A stretch of 64,000 nt of DNA, taken from positions 124,001-188,000 of the forward strand of contig CADEFU010000001.1 in assembly GCA_902826695.1 (NCBI GenBank), given 5' to 3'. This document shows, one piece after another, positions 7,781 to 16,230 of this stretch. The notes beneath the pieces were generated by a model. It saw only the letters and a list, made by a program, of their open reading frames with translations, did no database searches and had not been told where the DNA came from. Origin of the DNA: an uncultured Alphaproteobacteria bacterium (GTDB taxonomy: Bacteria; Pseudomonadota; Alphaproteobacteria; Micropepsales; Micropepsaceae). Every line of letters starts with the position of its first letter. The stretch's first letter is position 1. Position numbers and translations under genes: made by a program.

Positions 7781-9289
7781 ATGAAGACAAAATCTATCTG
7801 CCTGGGAACGGCTGCATTCGTTGCAGCCGCGCTCGTCGCCTCGCCCGCCTATGCCGGCAAGTCCACGAAAGACGACCGGCGCGACCAAGAAATTCAAGAG
7901 CTCAAAGCTCGCCTAGAGAAGCTTGAGCGTGAATCCGAAGACGACAAAATCGCCAATGGGGCGCGGCTCAGCGCGGTCGAGCAAAAGCAGGACGCGGTGC
8001 AGTGGTCGTTCGTCGACCTGCGTCCTACCGTGCGCTCTGGTGACGGGCGGTTCGAGCTCGCTTTCCGCGGCCGGTTCATGTTCGATTTCGCGGCGTTCGA
8101 GCAAGACCCCAGCGACTTTGGCATAGGCTACGGCGCTGCGAACAATTGCGACGCGACAAACGTGCTTTGCGATCAGGGCTCGGGCGCCGTGTTCCGCCGC
8201 GTGCGTTTCGGTGTAGAAGGCAAGTTTTTCCGCGACTTCATCTATGAGATGCGCTTCGACTTCGGCGGTTCGGGTGCGGAAGCTGCCGGCACGGTCAACA
8301 TCATGCGCGTGGGTTACACGGGTATCCCGAACACGCGCATTCACCTCGGCGCCATTCAGCCGATCATCAGCATGTACGACGCAACGTCGTCCGCGGACCT
8401 CACGACGATGGAACGTTCGGCCGTCATAACGACGCTGGTCGGCAACTTCGGCGGCGACAACTCACGGCGCGGTGTTGAGGTCACGTGGCAGAAGGAAAAC
8501 GCGCTCTATCAGGGTGACAATTTCGTGTTGTCCGCCGCTTATACGGGCGAGCGTATCGGTGGCACGCACAGTGGCCTGCCTGCCGCCGGCAACGACGAAG
8601 ACACGCACCTTTTGGGCCGCGCTGTCTGGCGTCTGTGGAGCGACGGGGTGAGCAACGTCCAAGTCGGCGCCAGCGGGTCCATGATCCTGAACAAAGACGA
8701 CAAGGTGATGCGCCTCAACGAACGCCCGGAAATTCGCGTCACGGGCGACCGCTTCATCGACACCGGCAACATCACCGTTGAGAAAGACGGCAATCACGCC
8801 TACGGCTTCGAGTTCGGGGCAAACTTCCAGAACCTCTATGTGGCCGCCGAATGGTATGAGATGAACCTCGACCGCGTGGGCGCCGCAAAGGATCCGAGCT
8901 TCTCGGGCTGGTACGTCGAAGGCGAGTGGATCATCACCGGCGAGAACAAGCGCTATGCGGCAGGTGCGACGAACAACAACGTCGCCGTGTTCCGCGGTCC
9001 GTCGGTCACGTCGCCTTGGTCGATGGGCGGTGCGTTGGGTGCGTGGTCAGTGCACGCGCGCCATAGCGTGCTCGACTTGAACGCATTCGAACTTGATGCA
9101 GTCGCGGGGAACCGTATCCGCGGCGGCGAGCAGACGATCACCAACGTCGGCTTGACCTGGTACCTGAACTCGAACTTCAAGCTGATGGGCGAGTACGCGA
9201 TGGTCGACATCGACCGCCTGAGCGCTGGCGGTACGAGCCTGGATGCGGACTTCGACATCATCCAAACTCGGGCCATGTTTACGTTCTAA
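7781..9289 (+). CDS. Phosphate-selective porin (OprP/OprO family)
   Basis: A 502-residue outer membrane channel, probably a trimeric beta-barrel that lets phosphate or polyphosphate into the periplasm. Residues 1-25 are a signal peptide ending in PAYA. About residues 30-65 form a charged helix (QELKARLEKLERES) as in trimeric porins. The rest alternates short hydrophobic strands and ends in a C-terminal Phe (RAMFTF), the usual barrel-assembly signal. I chose the ATG at 7781 because it opens the signal peptide; an earlier frame extension lacks one. The upstream Pho box predicts strong induction under phosphate limitation, matching its position beside pstSCAB. Confidence 0.9.
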   Translation: MKTKSICLGTAAFVAAALVASPAYAGKSTKDDRRDQEIQELKARLEKLERESEDDKIANGARLSAVEQKQDAVQWSFVDLRPTVRSGDGRFELAFRGRFMFDFAAFEQDPSDFGIGYGAANNCDATNVLCDQGSGAVFRRVRFGVEGKFFRDFIYEMRFDFGGSGAEAAGTVNIMRVGYTGIPNTRIHLGAIQPIISMYDATSSADLTTMERSAVITTLVGNFGGDNSRRGVEVTWQKENALYQGDNFVLSAAYTGERIGGTHSGLPAAGNDEDTHLLGRAVWRLWSDGVSNVQVGASGSMILNKDDKVMRLNERPEIRVTGDRFIDTGNITVEKDGNHAYGFEFGANFQNLYVAAEWYEMNLDRVGAAKDPSFSGWYVEGEWIITGENKRYAAGATNNNVAVFRGPSVTSPWSMGGALGAWSVHARHSVLDLNAFELDAVAGNRIRGGEQTITNVGLTWYLNSNFKLMGEYAMVDIDRLSAGGTSLDADFDIIQTRAMFTF

Positions 9290-9320
9290 GTTCCTCTACC
9301 CAAACCTACGCACCACTGGA

Positions 9321-9352
9321 AAAGGCCCCGCGATTTCGCGGGGCCTTTTTTC
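9321..9352 (+). terminator. Intrinsic terminator of the porin gene
   Basis: A 12-bp perfect stem (9321-9332 with 9337-9348), loop ATTT, ending in a run of T. It begins 31 bp after the porin stop and sits between converging genes; the A-rich left arm lets it act in both directions. Confidence 0.92.
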
Positions 9353-9405
9353 TTGGCGACATTCGTTGGCGCTGGGGACGGGATGCCTAATCGCAGCGGT
9401 TTCGA

Positions 9406-11487
9406 CTACTTCAAGTCTTGGAACCGCTTGCCCTCGGACACGAGTTTCTCAAGCAGCTTTGAGGGTTTGAACTCGGCGCCCATCGTGCCCTCGAACTGCT
9501 TCATCTTGTCCAGGACTTTGCCGAGGCCGATCGTGTCGCCGTAGAACATCGGGCCGCCGCGGTAGACCGGCCAGCCGTAGCCGTTGATCCAGACGATGTC
9601 GATGTCGGAAGCGCGGATAGCTTTGCCTTCTTCCAGGATTTTTGCGCCTTCGTTGATCATCGGGTAGACGCAGCGTTCGAGGATTTCTTCGTCGCCGATC
9701 TTGCGACGGTTGATGCCCTTCTTAGCGGCGAAGTCGAGGATGATCTTCTCGGCAACGGGCGAGGGCTTCGCGTTGCGTTCCGCATCGTAGTCGTAGAAGC
9801 CGCCACCCGTCTTTTGCCCGCGGCGGTCCATTTCGCACAGGATTTCGCGTACCGTCGAGCTGGACGACTTCTCTTTCGACCAGCCGATGTCGAGGCCCGC
9901 CAAATCCGACATCGCGAACGGTCCCATCGGGAAGCCGAAGTCGTAGAGGACGCGGTCGACGTCCCAGGGCATTGCGCCTTCGAGGATCAGTTTCTGCGCC
10001 TCGCGTTGGCGTTGGCTCAGCATGCGATTGCCAACGAAGCCCGGGCAGACGCCGACGAGTGCGGCGATCTTGCCGATCTTGCGGGCGGTCGCCATGGAGG
10101 TAGCGATGACCGGCTTCGACGATTTGGCGCCCCGCACAACCTCGAGCAGGCGCATTACGTTGGCGGGCGAGAAGAAGTGCCAACCGATTACGCTTTCCGG
10201 CCGCTTTGTCGCCGAGGCGATCTCGTCCACGTCGAGGTAGGACGTGTTCGTCGCGAGGATCGCGCCTTGCTTCACGATTTTGTCGAGTTTGCCGAAGACA
10301 TCTTTCTTGATGTCCATGTTCTCGAACACGGCTTCAATGACGAGGTCGCGGTCGGCGAGGTCTTCGAGTGAGAGGGACCCCTTGATCAAGCTCATGCGCT
10401 TTTCGACGTCGGCCATGGTCAGGCGGCCGCGTTTGGCGGTGTTTTCATAGTTCTTGCGAATGGTGGCGAGGCCGCGGTCCAGGGCTTCCTGCTTCGTCTC
10501 GACGATCGTGACGGGAACGCCGACGTTCAGGAAGTTCATCGCAATGCCGCCGCCCATGGTGCCTGCGCCGATGACGCCGACGTTCTGGACGGGGAGGGTT
10601 TCAGTGGTGTCGGGCACATCCGGCACCTTCCAGACAGCGCGTTCCGCGAAGAACACGTAGCGCTGGGCGGCCGACTGGGTGCCGGTCATCAATTTCATGA
10701 ATTCCGTGCGCTCGAACTTCAAGCCCTCGTCGAACGGCAGGTTTACCGCCGCCTCGACGCATTTGATGTTCGCTTCGGGAGCTTCGAAGCCGCGGAATTT
10801 CTTCGCATTCGCCTTGCGGAAGTTCGCGAAAATTTCGAGTTTGCCGCGCGCGGCTTCCATTTTTTCGTTGAGGTCGCGGACGCGTTTCAGCGGGCGCTTT
10901 TCGGCAACGATCTTCTTGGCAAAGGCGATCGCGCCATCGCGAAGTTTGCCTTCATCGACGAGCGTATCGACGAGCCCGACTTCAGCGGCCCATTTTGCCG
11001 AGACGTGTTCGCCGGACGTTACCATCTCAAGCGCTTTCTCGGCGCCCACGATGCGCGGCAGGCGCTGCGTGCCGCCGGCGCCGGGTAGGAGGCCGAGTTT
11101 CACCTCGGGCAGGCCGCACTTCGCCGAAGGAACGGCGACGCGGTAGTGGCAGGTTAGCGCCACCTCAAGGCCGCCGCCGAGCGCGGTGCCGTGGATTGCG
11201 GCGACGACGGGAATTGAGGCGTTTTCGATTGCGTTGAGGGCGTCGAACAGGCTTGGGCCCGTGGGCGCCTTTCCGAACTCGCTGATGTCGGCGCCGGCGA
11301 TGAACGTCTTGCCCTCGCAGATGAGGACCAACGCTTTGACGGACTTGTCCGTGAGCGCCTTGGCGACGCCGTTGACGATGCCTTCGCGCACCGGGCCGGA
11401 GAGGGCGTTCACGGGCGGGGAGTTCAGCGCAAGGACGGCAACTTCGCCGTCGTTTGTGAGGTCAGTTACGGCGTTGATCGCGGTCAT
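9406..11487 (-). CDS. Multifunctional beta-oxidation enzyme: enoyl-CoA hydratase / 3-hydroxyacyl-CoA dehydrogenase
   Basis: A 693-residue cytoplasmic FadB/FadJ-type fusion catalysing hydration of trans-2-enoyl-CoA and NAD-dependent oxidation to 3-ketoacyl-CoA. The N-terminal crotonase domain (about 1-190) has the oxyanion-hole segment [10 protein letters not shown] and both glutamates expected for hydratase activity (in GGGLEVAL and LPEVKLG). The NAD-binding site is [17 protein letters not shown] near residue 300. The dehydrogenase His-Glu pair lies in [17 protein letters not shown]. Two C-terminal 3HCDH domains follow. ATG 11487 has GAGG upstream, so I prefer it to a TTG 18 bases earlier. 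The thiolase at the left edge may act next in the pathway. Confidence 0.93.
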   Translation of the reverse strand: MTAINAVTDLTNDGEVAVLALNSPPVNALSGPVREGIVNGVAKALTDKSVKALVLICEGKTFIAGADISEFGKAPTGPSLFDALNAIENASIPVVAAIHGTALGGGLEVALTCHYRVAVPSAKCGLPEVKLGLLPGAGGTQRLPRIVGAEKALEMVTSGEHVSAKWAAEVGLVDTLVDEGKLRDGAIAFAKKIVAEKRPLKRVRDLNEKMEAARGKLEIFANFRKANAKKFRGFEAPEANIKCVEAAVNLPFDEGLKFERTEFMKLMTGTQSAAQRYVFFAERAVWKVPDVPDTTETLPVQNVGVIGAGTMGGGIAMNFLNVGVPVTIVETKQEALDRGLATIRKNYENTAKRGRLTMADVEKRMSLIKGSLSLEDLADRDLVIEAVFENMDIKKDVFGKLDKIVKQGAILATNTSYLDVDEIASATKRPESVIGWHFFSPANVMRLLEVVRGAKSSKPVIATSMATARKIGKIAALVGVCPGFVGNRMLSQRQREAQKLILEGAMPWDVDRVLYDFGFPMGPFAMSDLAGLDIGWSKEKSSSSTVREILCEMDRRGQKTGGGFYDYDAERNAKPSPVAEKIILDFAAKKGINRRKIGDEEILERCVYPMINEGAKILEEGKAIRASDIDIVWINGYGWPVYRGGPMFYGDTIGLGKVLDKMKQFEGTMGAEFKPSKLLEKLVSEGKRFQDLK

Positions 11488-11626
11488 GTCGTCCTCGAGG
11501 TTCAAAAGTCGTCGGCGCGCAACCTAGTGCGTTGCGATGGTGCCGTAAATCCGCGTTCGCACGTGCACAGCGAAACGTTGAACCCGTTCGACTGCGGCCT
11601 TACGCTGGTCTGCAACGGAGATTTGC

Positions 11627-12385
11627 ATGCCGGCCGCTACGACAATCAAGGGCGTCAACACGATCGACATGGGTGCGCCGTTCCGCTGGCTTGGCCGGGC
11701 GTGGGGCGATTTGAAGAAGGTGCCGGGGCCTGCGCTCGTGTACGGGCTTGTGCTTGCGGCGGCGGGGATCGCCGTCAGTACGGCTTTCGTCTTCTACAAC
11801 GCAGCGTTTTGGGTACTCGCGCTCACCTGCGGGTTCGTGTTCATCGCGCCGATGCTGGCCATGGGGCTCTATGAGGCCGGACGCTTGCTTGAGAAGGGCG
11901 AGGAGCCGACGCTTGGACAGATGCTGTTTGTGCGCCAAGCGGTGCGGCAGGACGTGGTCTATCTCGGGCTTGCGCTTCTTATGATCTATCTGCTGTGGGG
12001 ACGGATCGCTCAGGTCGTTTACGGGCTTTCGACCTACAGCTTCCATGAGACGGTCGGGGCGTTCGTGAATTTCGCGCTCTTCACCGTGGACGGTTGGACG
12101 ATGCTGGTCTCGGGCACGGCGGTCGGCGGCGTCATCGCGTTCTTCACCTATTGTCTTGTCGTTGTCGCTGCGCCGATGTTGCTCGATACACGCGCGAATG
12201 TTTGGTCGGCGATCGCGACGAGCTTCATGGCGGTAGCGAACAATCCGGGGCCTATGTTGTTGTGGGCTTTCTTGATCGTCTTGCTGTTGCTCGTGTCGGC
12301 GGCGACGGCGTTCTTGGCGCTGATCGTGATCTTCCCGTGGCTTGGGCTTGCAAGCTGGCGTGCGTATCGTGATTTGGTGCCGTGA
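11627..12385 (+). CDS. DUF2189 family multi-pass membrane protein
   Basis: A 252-residue inner membrane protein with about six hydrophobic segments. The N-terminal PFRWLGRAWGDLKK segment and the GLYEAGRLLEKGE motif after the second membrane span are typical of DUF2189 proteins, which occur widely in Proteobacteria, sometimes near cytochrome genes. No biochemical role is established. It converges with the serine hydrolase gene, with only three bases between the stops. Confidence 0.8.
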   Translation: MPAATTIKGVNTIDMGAPFRWLGRAWGDLKKVPGPALVYGLVLAAAGIAVSTAFVFYNAAFWVLALTCGFVFIAPMLAMGLYEAGRLLEKGEEPTLGQMLFVRQAVRQDVVYLGLALLMIYLLWGRIAQVVYGLSTYSFHETVGAFVNFALFTVDGWTMLVSGTAVGGVIAFFTYCLVVVAAPMLLDTRANVWSAIATSFMAVANNPGPMLLWAFLIVLLLLVSAATAFLALIVIFPWLGLASWRAYRDLVP

Positions 12386-12388
12386 TAC

Positions 12389-13498
12389 CTATCCGGGCGG
12401 CAGAGCGTTCAATACCGTGCCTAGATACTCCGGGATCGGGCGTATGTCATCGGTGTAGGCCGCATTTAGCATCACGATTACGGCGTCGCGCGAAGGGATG
12501 ATCGTGATCAACTGGCCGCCAAAGCCGCGCGCGAAAAATGTGTCGGTGGGGATGTGGTCGGTAACGGCTGGCTTGCCCGTCGCGCGGTCGACGGCGTTCA
12601 GCCAAAAGAGTGAGCCGTAGTGGCTGTTTGAGGCCGCTGTTGGGTGGCGGGCATTGTTCACCCAGTCGACGGGGATGAGCTGCCGGCCTTCCCACTGGCC
12701 GCCCCGCAGGTACAGCAAGCCAAATCGCGCGAAGTCGCGCGCGGTCGCGTGGACGTAGGACGAAGCGATCCAGGTGCCGGATGCGTCGAATTCCGGGATT
12801 GCGCTCTTGATGCCTAAGGGGGCGAAGAGTCTGTCTTGCAGGAAGGCGCGATATTGTCGGCCACCGCCGAGGCGATCACGCAGAATGCGCGAGAGGATGT
12901 TCGCGGAACCCGACGAGTAGTACCAGCGCGTGCCTGGCTGGGCGACGGGAAGGGCGGCGGCAGCGGCGCGGCCGACATCACCGCGGCCTTCGCCGAACAG
13001 CATCTGCATAACCTCGGCACTTGGGTCGCCGTAATCTTCTTTGAAGTCGAGGCCGTCGGTCATCTGTGCGAGATGGCGTATCGTGATCGCACGGCGCGGG
13101 TCGTTGGGCTTCTGCCACTCCGGTACCGGGGCACGCGTGTCGGGGTTGATACGGCGCTCTTCGATTGCGAGGCCCAAAGCGGCGTGGAGGAAGCTCTTGG
13201 CCATCGACCAGGATTGCAGGCGCGTGTCGCGCGTGATGCCGGAAGAGTAGCGCTCGGCGATCAGTTGACCCCGGTGGATCACGACGACAGCCCGAAGACG
13301 TTCGAGGGCCGTGGGTTGCTTGCCGATAAAGGCGCGCTCAATTGCAGCCTCGACAGCGGGGAGTTTTGTCTCTGGCCACTCAACGGTCGGGTAGGCGACG
13401 GTTGCCGGCTGCGGTGGGAATGGAACGAGGCTGTCGGCGCTCGCCAGTGGCGCGCATAGGATGGCAGCTGCTAGGGCCGCACTTAGAAAGCGTCGCAT
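12389..13498 (-). CDS. Exported serine hydrolase, class C beta-lactamase-like
   Basis: A 369-residue protein of the beta-lactamase/6-aminohexanoate-dimer hydrolase family. The signal peptide (to about residue 22) ends in LASA. The catalytic SxxK is SMAK in SWSMAKSFLHAALG; the second box is the Tyr-containing YYSSGSANILS; the third box is FARGFGGQL, as in 6-aminohexanoate hydrolase relatives rather than true AmpC. ATG 13498 is chosen because it opens the signal peptide and has AAGGGGAC upstream. Substrate is unknown: an amide or ester. The divergent neighbour encodes a small domain that I recall as often fused to the N-terminus of such hydrolases. Confidence 0.88.
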   Translation of the reverse strand: MRRFLSAALAAAILCAPLASADSLVPFPPQPATVAYPTVEWPETKLPAVEAAIERAFIGKQPTALERLRAVVVIHRGQLIAERYSSGITRDTRLQSWSMAKSFLHAALGLAIEERRINPDTRAPVPEWQKPNDPRRAITIRHLAQMTDGLDFKEDYGDPSAEVMQMLFGEGRGDVGRAAAAALPVAQPGTRWYYSSGSANILSRILRDRLGGGRQYRAFLQDRLFAPLGIKSAIPEFDASGTWIASSYVHATARDFARFGLLYLRGGQWEGRQLIPVDWVNNARHPTAASNSHYGSLFWLNAVDRATGKPAVTDHIPTDTFFARGFGGQLITIIPSRDAVIVMLNAAYTDDIRPIPEYLGTVLNALPPG

Positions 13499-13548
13499 TG
13501 ATTTGTGTCCCCTTCGAGCGACACTATCGGGGGCGAAGGGATTTGGAA

Positions 13549-13851
13549 ATGCTGCGCTTTGTCGTTGGGGTAACTGCCGCGCTGCTGGTTGGTGGTGGCG
13601 GCTACTGGGGGTACCAAACTTCGATAGCGGCCGATGTTGGAGCGGCGGCAATGGCAAAGGTTATTTGCTCGTGCGTCTTTGTCGATGGGCGAACACTCGA
13701 TAGGTGCCGCAGAGACGAGCCCCCAGGGTTTGAGTCGATCGCAGTCAGTGTCGATACGGTGAGCCGCGTTGCGACGGGGGTGGTGCTTGGCGGAATGGTC
13801 TCGCGGCGTGCAAGGTACAGCGACGACTTTGGTTGTACGCTGGAGCCGTAA
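13549..13851 (+). CDS. Small exported Cys-rich protein, stand-alone serine-hydrolase-associated domain
   Basis: A 100-residue protein with an N-terminal hydrophobic anchor or signal (about residues 3-25), then MAKVICSCVFVDGRT, a central SVDTVSR strand, and RARYSDDFGCTLEP at the end. From memory, the pattern CSxVFVxGR...VSVD...A.Y...GCTL forms the N-terminal part of many alphaproteobacterial class C-like serine hydrolases. Here it is separate, 50 bp from and divergent to a hydrolase that lacks it. Four cysteines suggest a disulfide-containing periplasmic domain. ATG 13549 has GAAGGG eight bases upstream. Function unknown. Confidence 0.65.
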   Translation: MLRFVVGVTAALLVGGGGYWGYQTSIAADVGAAAMAKVICSCVFVDGRTLDRCRRDEPPGFESIAVSVDTVSRVATGVVLGGMVSRRARYSDDFGCTLEP

Positions 13852-13870
13852 GCTCCACCGGTAAGTATGG

Positions 13871-14152
13871 TTATGCCGCCAGGTCTAGGGCGAAGCATTG
13901 CGTTTCGCCCGTTGCGGTGTCGGTGACACAGACTTTGATAGTGCTGGCATCAACCGCGCAGGTTTCAGCGAAGGCGAGGGCTGCCTGCAGAAAGTCTGTT
14001 GCGTCTATGCTCTCGCGAACCGGGGTATCGTCGTCCGTCAACCGAGCCACGAACCGACGGGCGCGCGTCGAGTTGCTTAGGCCCGCGATCGGGCGCGCCG
14101 GTTCATAAGCCGTTTGCGGGCGCAGGTTTGAGCGGCGGGCGAGAGACGGCAT
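13871..14152 (-). CDS. Hypothetical protein, 93 residues
   Basis: A small, mostly soluble protein. The middle (RRFVARLTDDDTPVRESIDATDF) and an amphipathic alternating C-terminal half (VCVTDTATGETQCFALD) suggest an alpha/beta fold. The family is not recognised. The ATG at 14152 has GAAGG about nine bases upstream. It diverges from the gene at 14202, leaving a 49-bp shared promoter region. Confidence 0.55.
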   Translation of the reverse strand: MPSLARRSNLRPQTAYEPARPIAGLSNSTRARRFVARLTDDDTPVRESIDATDFLQAALAFAETCAVDASTIKVCVTDTATGETQCFALDLAA

Positions 14153-14201
14153 TGCGGGCGACCTTCAAGTTGGGCAGCCTTCGAGCCCTGGAGGGGAACC
14201 G

Positions 14202-14708
14202 ATGGCCAGCAAACGAATCACTTCACGCACCAAAGTTTATATGACCCGGATCGGGGTTAGGGACTGGTTGGTCGCGACAGCGAGTCAAAAAGCCGCTCTC
14301 AAAGCGTGGGACGTCCACAGGAACCTTTTCTCCACAGGCGAGGCGCGCGAAACGAACGACTCTGAGCACATCGCCCTGGCGATGAAGACACCAGGGATTC
14401 CTGTTCCGGTGCCAGGACGGGTGCTCGTTCCCGAGGAAAGGCAAAAGACGTCGAACGTTGTGCGGCTTGCGACGGCGCGTCCGACGCCAGTCGTACAGAA
14501 GGCGAAATCGCGGGATACGTCGAAGCTCGATGCCGCTCAGGAAGAGTTGCGCGCGTTCGAACGCGATGCTGTGCGCGAGCGGGCGGAGATCGAAAAGCGC
14601 AAACGTTTGATTCAAACGGAGTTGGAGGCTTTCGACGCGGCGGCCGAGCGCAAGCGCATCTTGCTCGCTAAGCGCATCAAGCGGGAGCATGACGCGCTGA
14701 GCGACTAA
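14202..14708 (+). CDS. Hypothetical coiled-coil protein
   Basis: A 168-residue basic protein with a good GGAGGGG ribosome site. Residues 1-60 are globular-looking (VYMTRIGVRDWLVATASQKA), a Pro/Val-rich linker follows, and about 105-165 form a highly charged continuous helix (ERDAVRERAEIEKRKRL) likely to be coiled coil. No known domain seen; the role is unknown. Confidence 0.7.
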   Translation: MASKRITSRTKVYMTRIGVRDWLVATASQKAALKAWDVHRNLFSTGEARETNDSEHIALAMKTPGIPVPVPGRVLVPEERQKTSNVVRLATARPTPVVQKAKSRDTSKLDAAQEELRAFERDAVRERAEIEKRKRLIQTELEAFDAAAERKRILLAKRIKREHDALSD

Positions 14709-14874
14709 ACCCGCAATTCACGGCGCTGCGTGCGAAATCGCTGGATTTCGGTCTCACTACTGACGCGAGAGTCAACAAACTGTTAGGTTGTAGCCGCGAG
14801 ATTCGGGCTGAACTATTTTGACGCGGGGCCCTCGAAGGAGCGGTACGCTGTATGCGGTGCTCCCAAGGACGCTG

Positions 14875-15654
14875 ATGGTTGAAGATTTCCTGCTGTTTTT
14901 TGTCGTCGGTGCGATTGCTCAATTCGTCGACGGGGCTGTTGGCATGGCCTATGGCGTGACGGCTTCGTCGTTTCTTTTGGCGGCTGGCGTGCCGCCGGCG
15001 CATACGTCGGCCAGCACGCATATCGCTAAGTTCTTTACGACGGCGGCGTCGGGATACGCGCACACAAAGCTTGGCAACGTCGATTGGAGCTTGTTTTGGC
15101 GGCTCGCAATCGGTGGGGCGCTCGGCGGGGTTTTGGGGGCTTACGTGCTCACCGCGGTTCCGGCCGACGTCATCAAACCCTTCATCATCTTTTATCTCGC
15201 ATGCATGGGCATCTTCATTTTGTGGCGGATGCTCAAGACGGTTCCTAGTCTGAAGATATCATTCTTGAACGTGGCGCCAGTCGGGCTTGTCGGTGGTTTT
15301 TTGGACGCGATCGGCGGTGGTGGATGGGGGCCGATCTCGACAACGACGCTTATCGGACGCGGGGGCGAGCCGAGATTCGTCATCGGCTCGGTGAATGCGT
15401 CGGAGTTCTTCGTGACACTTGCCATCGGCAGCGCGTTGATATGGGCGTTCGCGACCGGACACTGGAAAGAAGGTGCCGAGATCATCAATCACTGGCCGGC
15501 GATCGCCGGCCTCATTGTCGGCGGGCTGATCACGGCGCCGATAGCCGGGCGGTTTGTTAGTGTATTGCCGCGGACCGTGTTGGGCGTCGCTGTTGGTGTC
15601 GTGGTGCTGTCGCTGTCGGCGTATCAGGCGGCGGCACTCGCGAAGTTGCTTTAG
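14875..15654 (+). CDS. TauE/SafE family membrane permease
   Basis: A 259-residue inner membrane protein with about eight helices in two homologous halves. The first half carries AIAQFVDGAVGMAYGVTAS and the second VGLVGGFLDAIGGGGWGP, the paired glycine-rich motifs of the TauE/SafE (DUF81) family. Members export sulfite, sulfoacetate or other organic anions; the substrate cannot be read here. The start at 14875 has AAGGA six bases upstream; a longer TTG-initiated form from 14818 is possible but adds a non-hydrophobic leader. Confidence 0.88.
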   Translation: MVEDFLLFFVVGAIAQFVDGAVGMAYGVTASSFLLAAGVPPAHTSASTHIAKFFTTAASGYAHTKLGNVDWSLFWRLAIGGALGGVLGAYVLTAVPADVIKPFIIFYLACMGIFILWRMLKTVPSLKISFLNVAPVGLVGGFLDAIGGGGWGPISTTTLIGRGGEPRFVIGSVNASEFFVTLAIGSALIWAFATGHWKEGAEIINHWPAIAGLIVGGLITAPIAGRFVSVLPRTVLGVAVGVVVLSLSAYQAAALAKLL

Positions 15655-15663
15655 GGCCCCCGT

Positions 15664-15897
15664 CTAGAGATGCACGTAGGTCAGCGCTTGCGCCTGCAGG
15701 CGGATAGCGTCGCTTTCGCCGTTACGTGCAAGGCGGACCATTTGGCGGGCGAGGGCGGCGCGGGTGTAGTCGGTCACCGCGTGGCGGCCATGACGGGATT
15801 CGAGTTCGCCGACTGTCGTTTCGAACGCTTCACGGATGGTGCGTAGGATCGCGGGCGGCAGTGCGTTGTAGGACGTGATGTTGGATTGAATTTGCAT
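15664..15897 (-). CDS. Hypothetical protein, 77 residues
   Basis: A short, mainly helical protein: an N-terminal polar stretch, then AILRTIREAFETTVGELESR and RAALARQMVRLARNGESDA helices. The ATG at 15897 has GGGGAGAA upstream, about nine bases away. It converges with the TauE/SafE gene nine bases from its stop. The family is not recognised. Confidence 0.6.
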   Translation of the reverse strand: MQIQSNITSYNALPPAILRTIREAFETTVGELESRHGRHAVTDYTRAALARQMVRLARNGESDAIRLQAQALTYVHL

Positions 15898-16059
15898 CGC
15901 GTTGGTTCTCCCCACGGTTTTTCTTGGGCCTCTGATGGGCCGTTTGGTGAGGGCTAACCTAGATGGAATTGGTTTAGGCCGGGTTTAGGCTCGGGAGAGA
16001 CGAGCTTCACGAGGCCGGCCCGAGGGCGATTTTTGGCGGTTTGCCACCGATACTGAGGG

Positions 16060-16134
16060 TGGTGCCGGATGTGTGAATTGAACACACGACCTACCGCTTA
16101 CAAGGCGGTTGCTCTACCCCTGAGCTAATCCGGC
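16060..16134 (-). tRNA. tRNA-Thr (anticodon TGT)
   Basis: On the minus strand the cloverleaf is complete: acceptor GCCGGAT/ATCCGGC, D-arm GCTC...GAGC, anticodon stem ACCGC/GCGGT with loop CTTGTAA (anticodon TGT), and T-arm GTGTG/CACAC around TTCAATT. The 3' CCA is encoded (16060-16062). Confidence 0.97.
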
Positions 16135-16209
16135 GTCCGGTGAGGCAGGGTTGGTAGCGCAAGGGCGCGCGTTAGGCAATGTCGGGAGCGTGACTTGAGC
16201 GCGCGGGGG

Positions 16210-16224
16210 ACCTTGGCCCAAGGT
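16210..16224. promoter_or_regulatory. 15-bp palindrome before the ABC permease gene
   Basis: ACCTTGG and CCAAGGT are separated by a single base, a perfect 7-bp inverted repeat ending six bases before the ATG at 16231. It also includes the AAGG that would serve as ribosome-binding site. It could be an operator or a small hairpin limiting translation; no regulator is adjacent. Confidence 0.4.
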
Positions 16225-16230
16225 TAGCCC

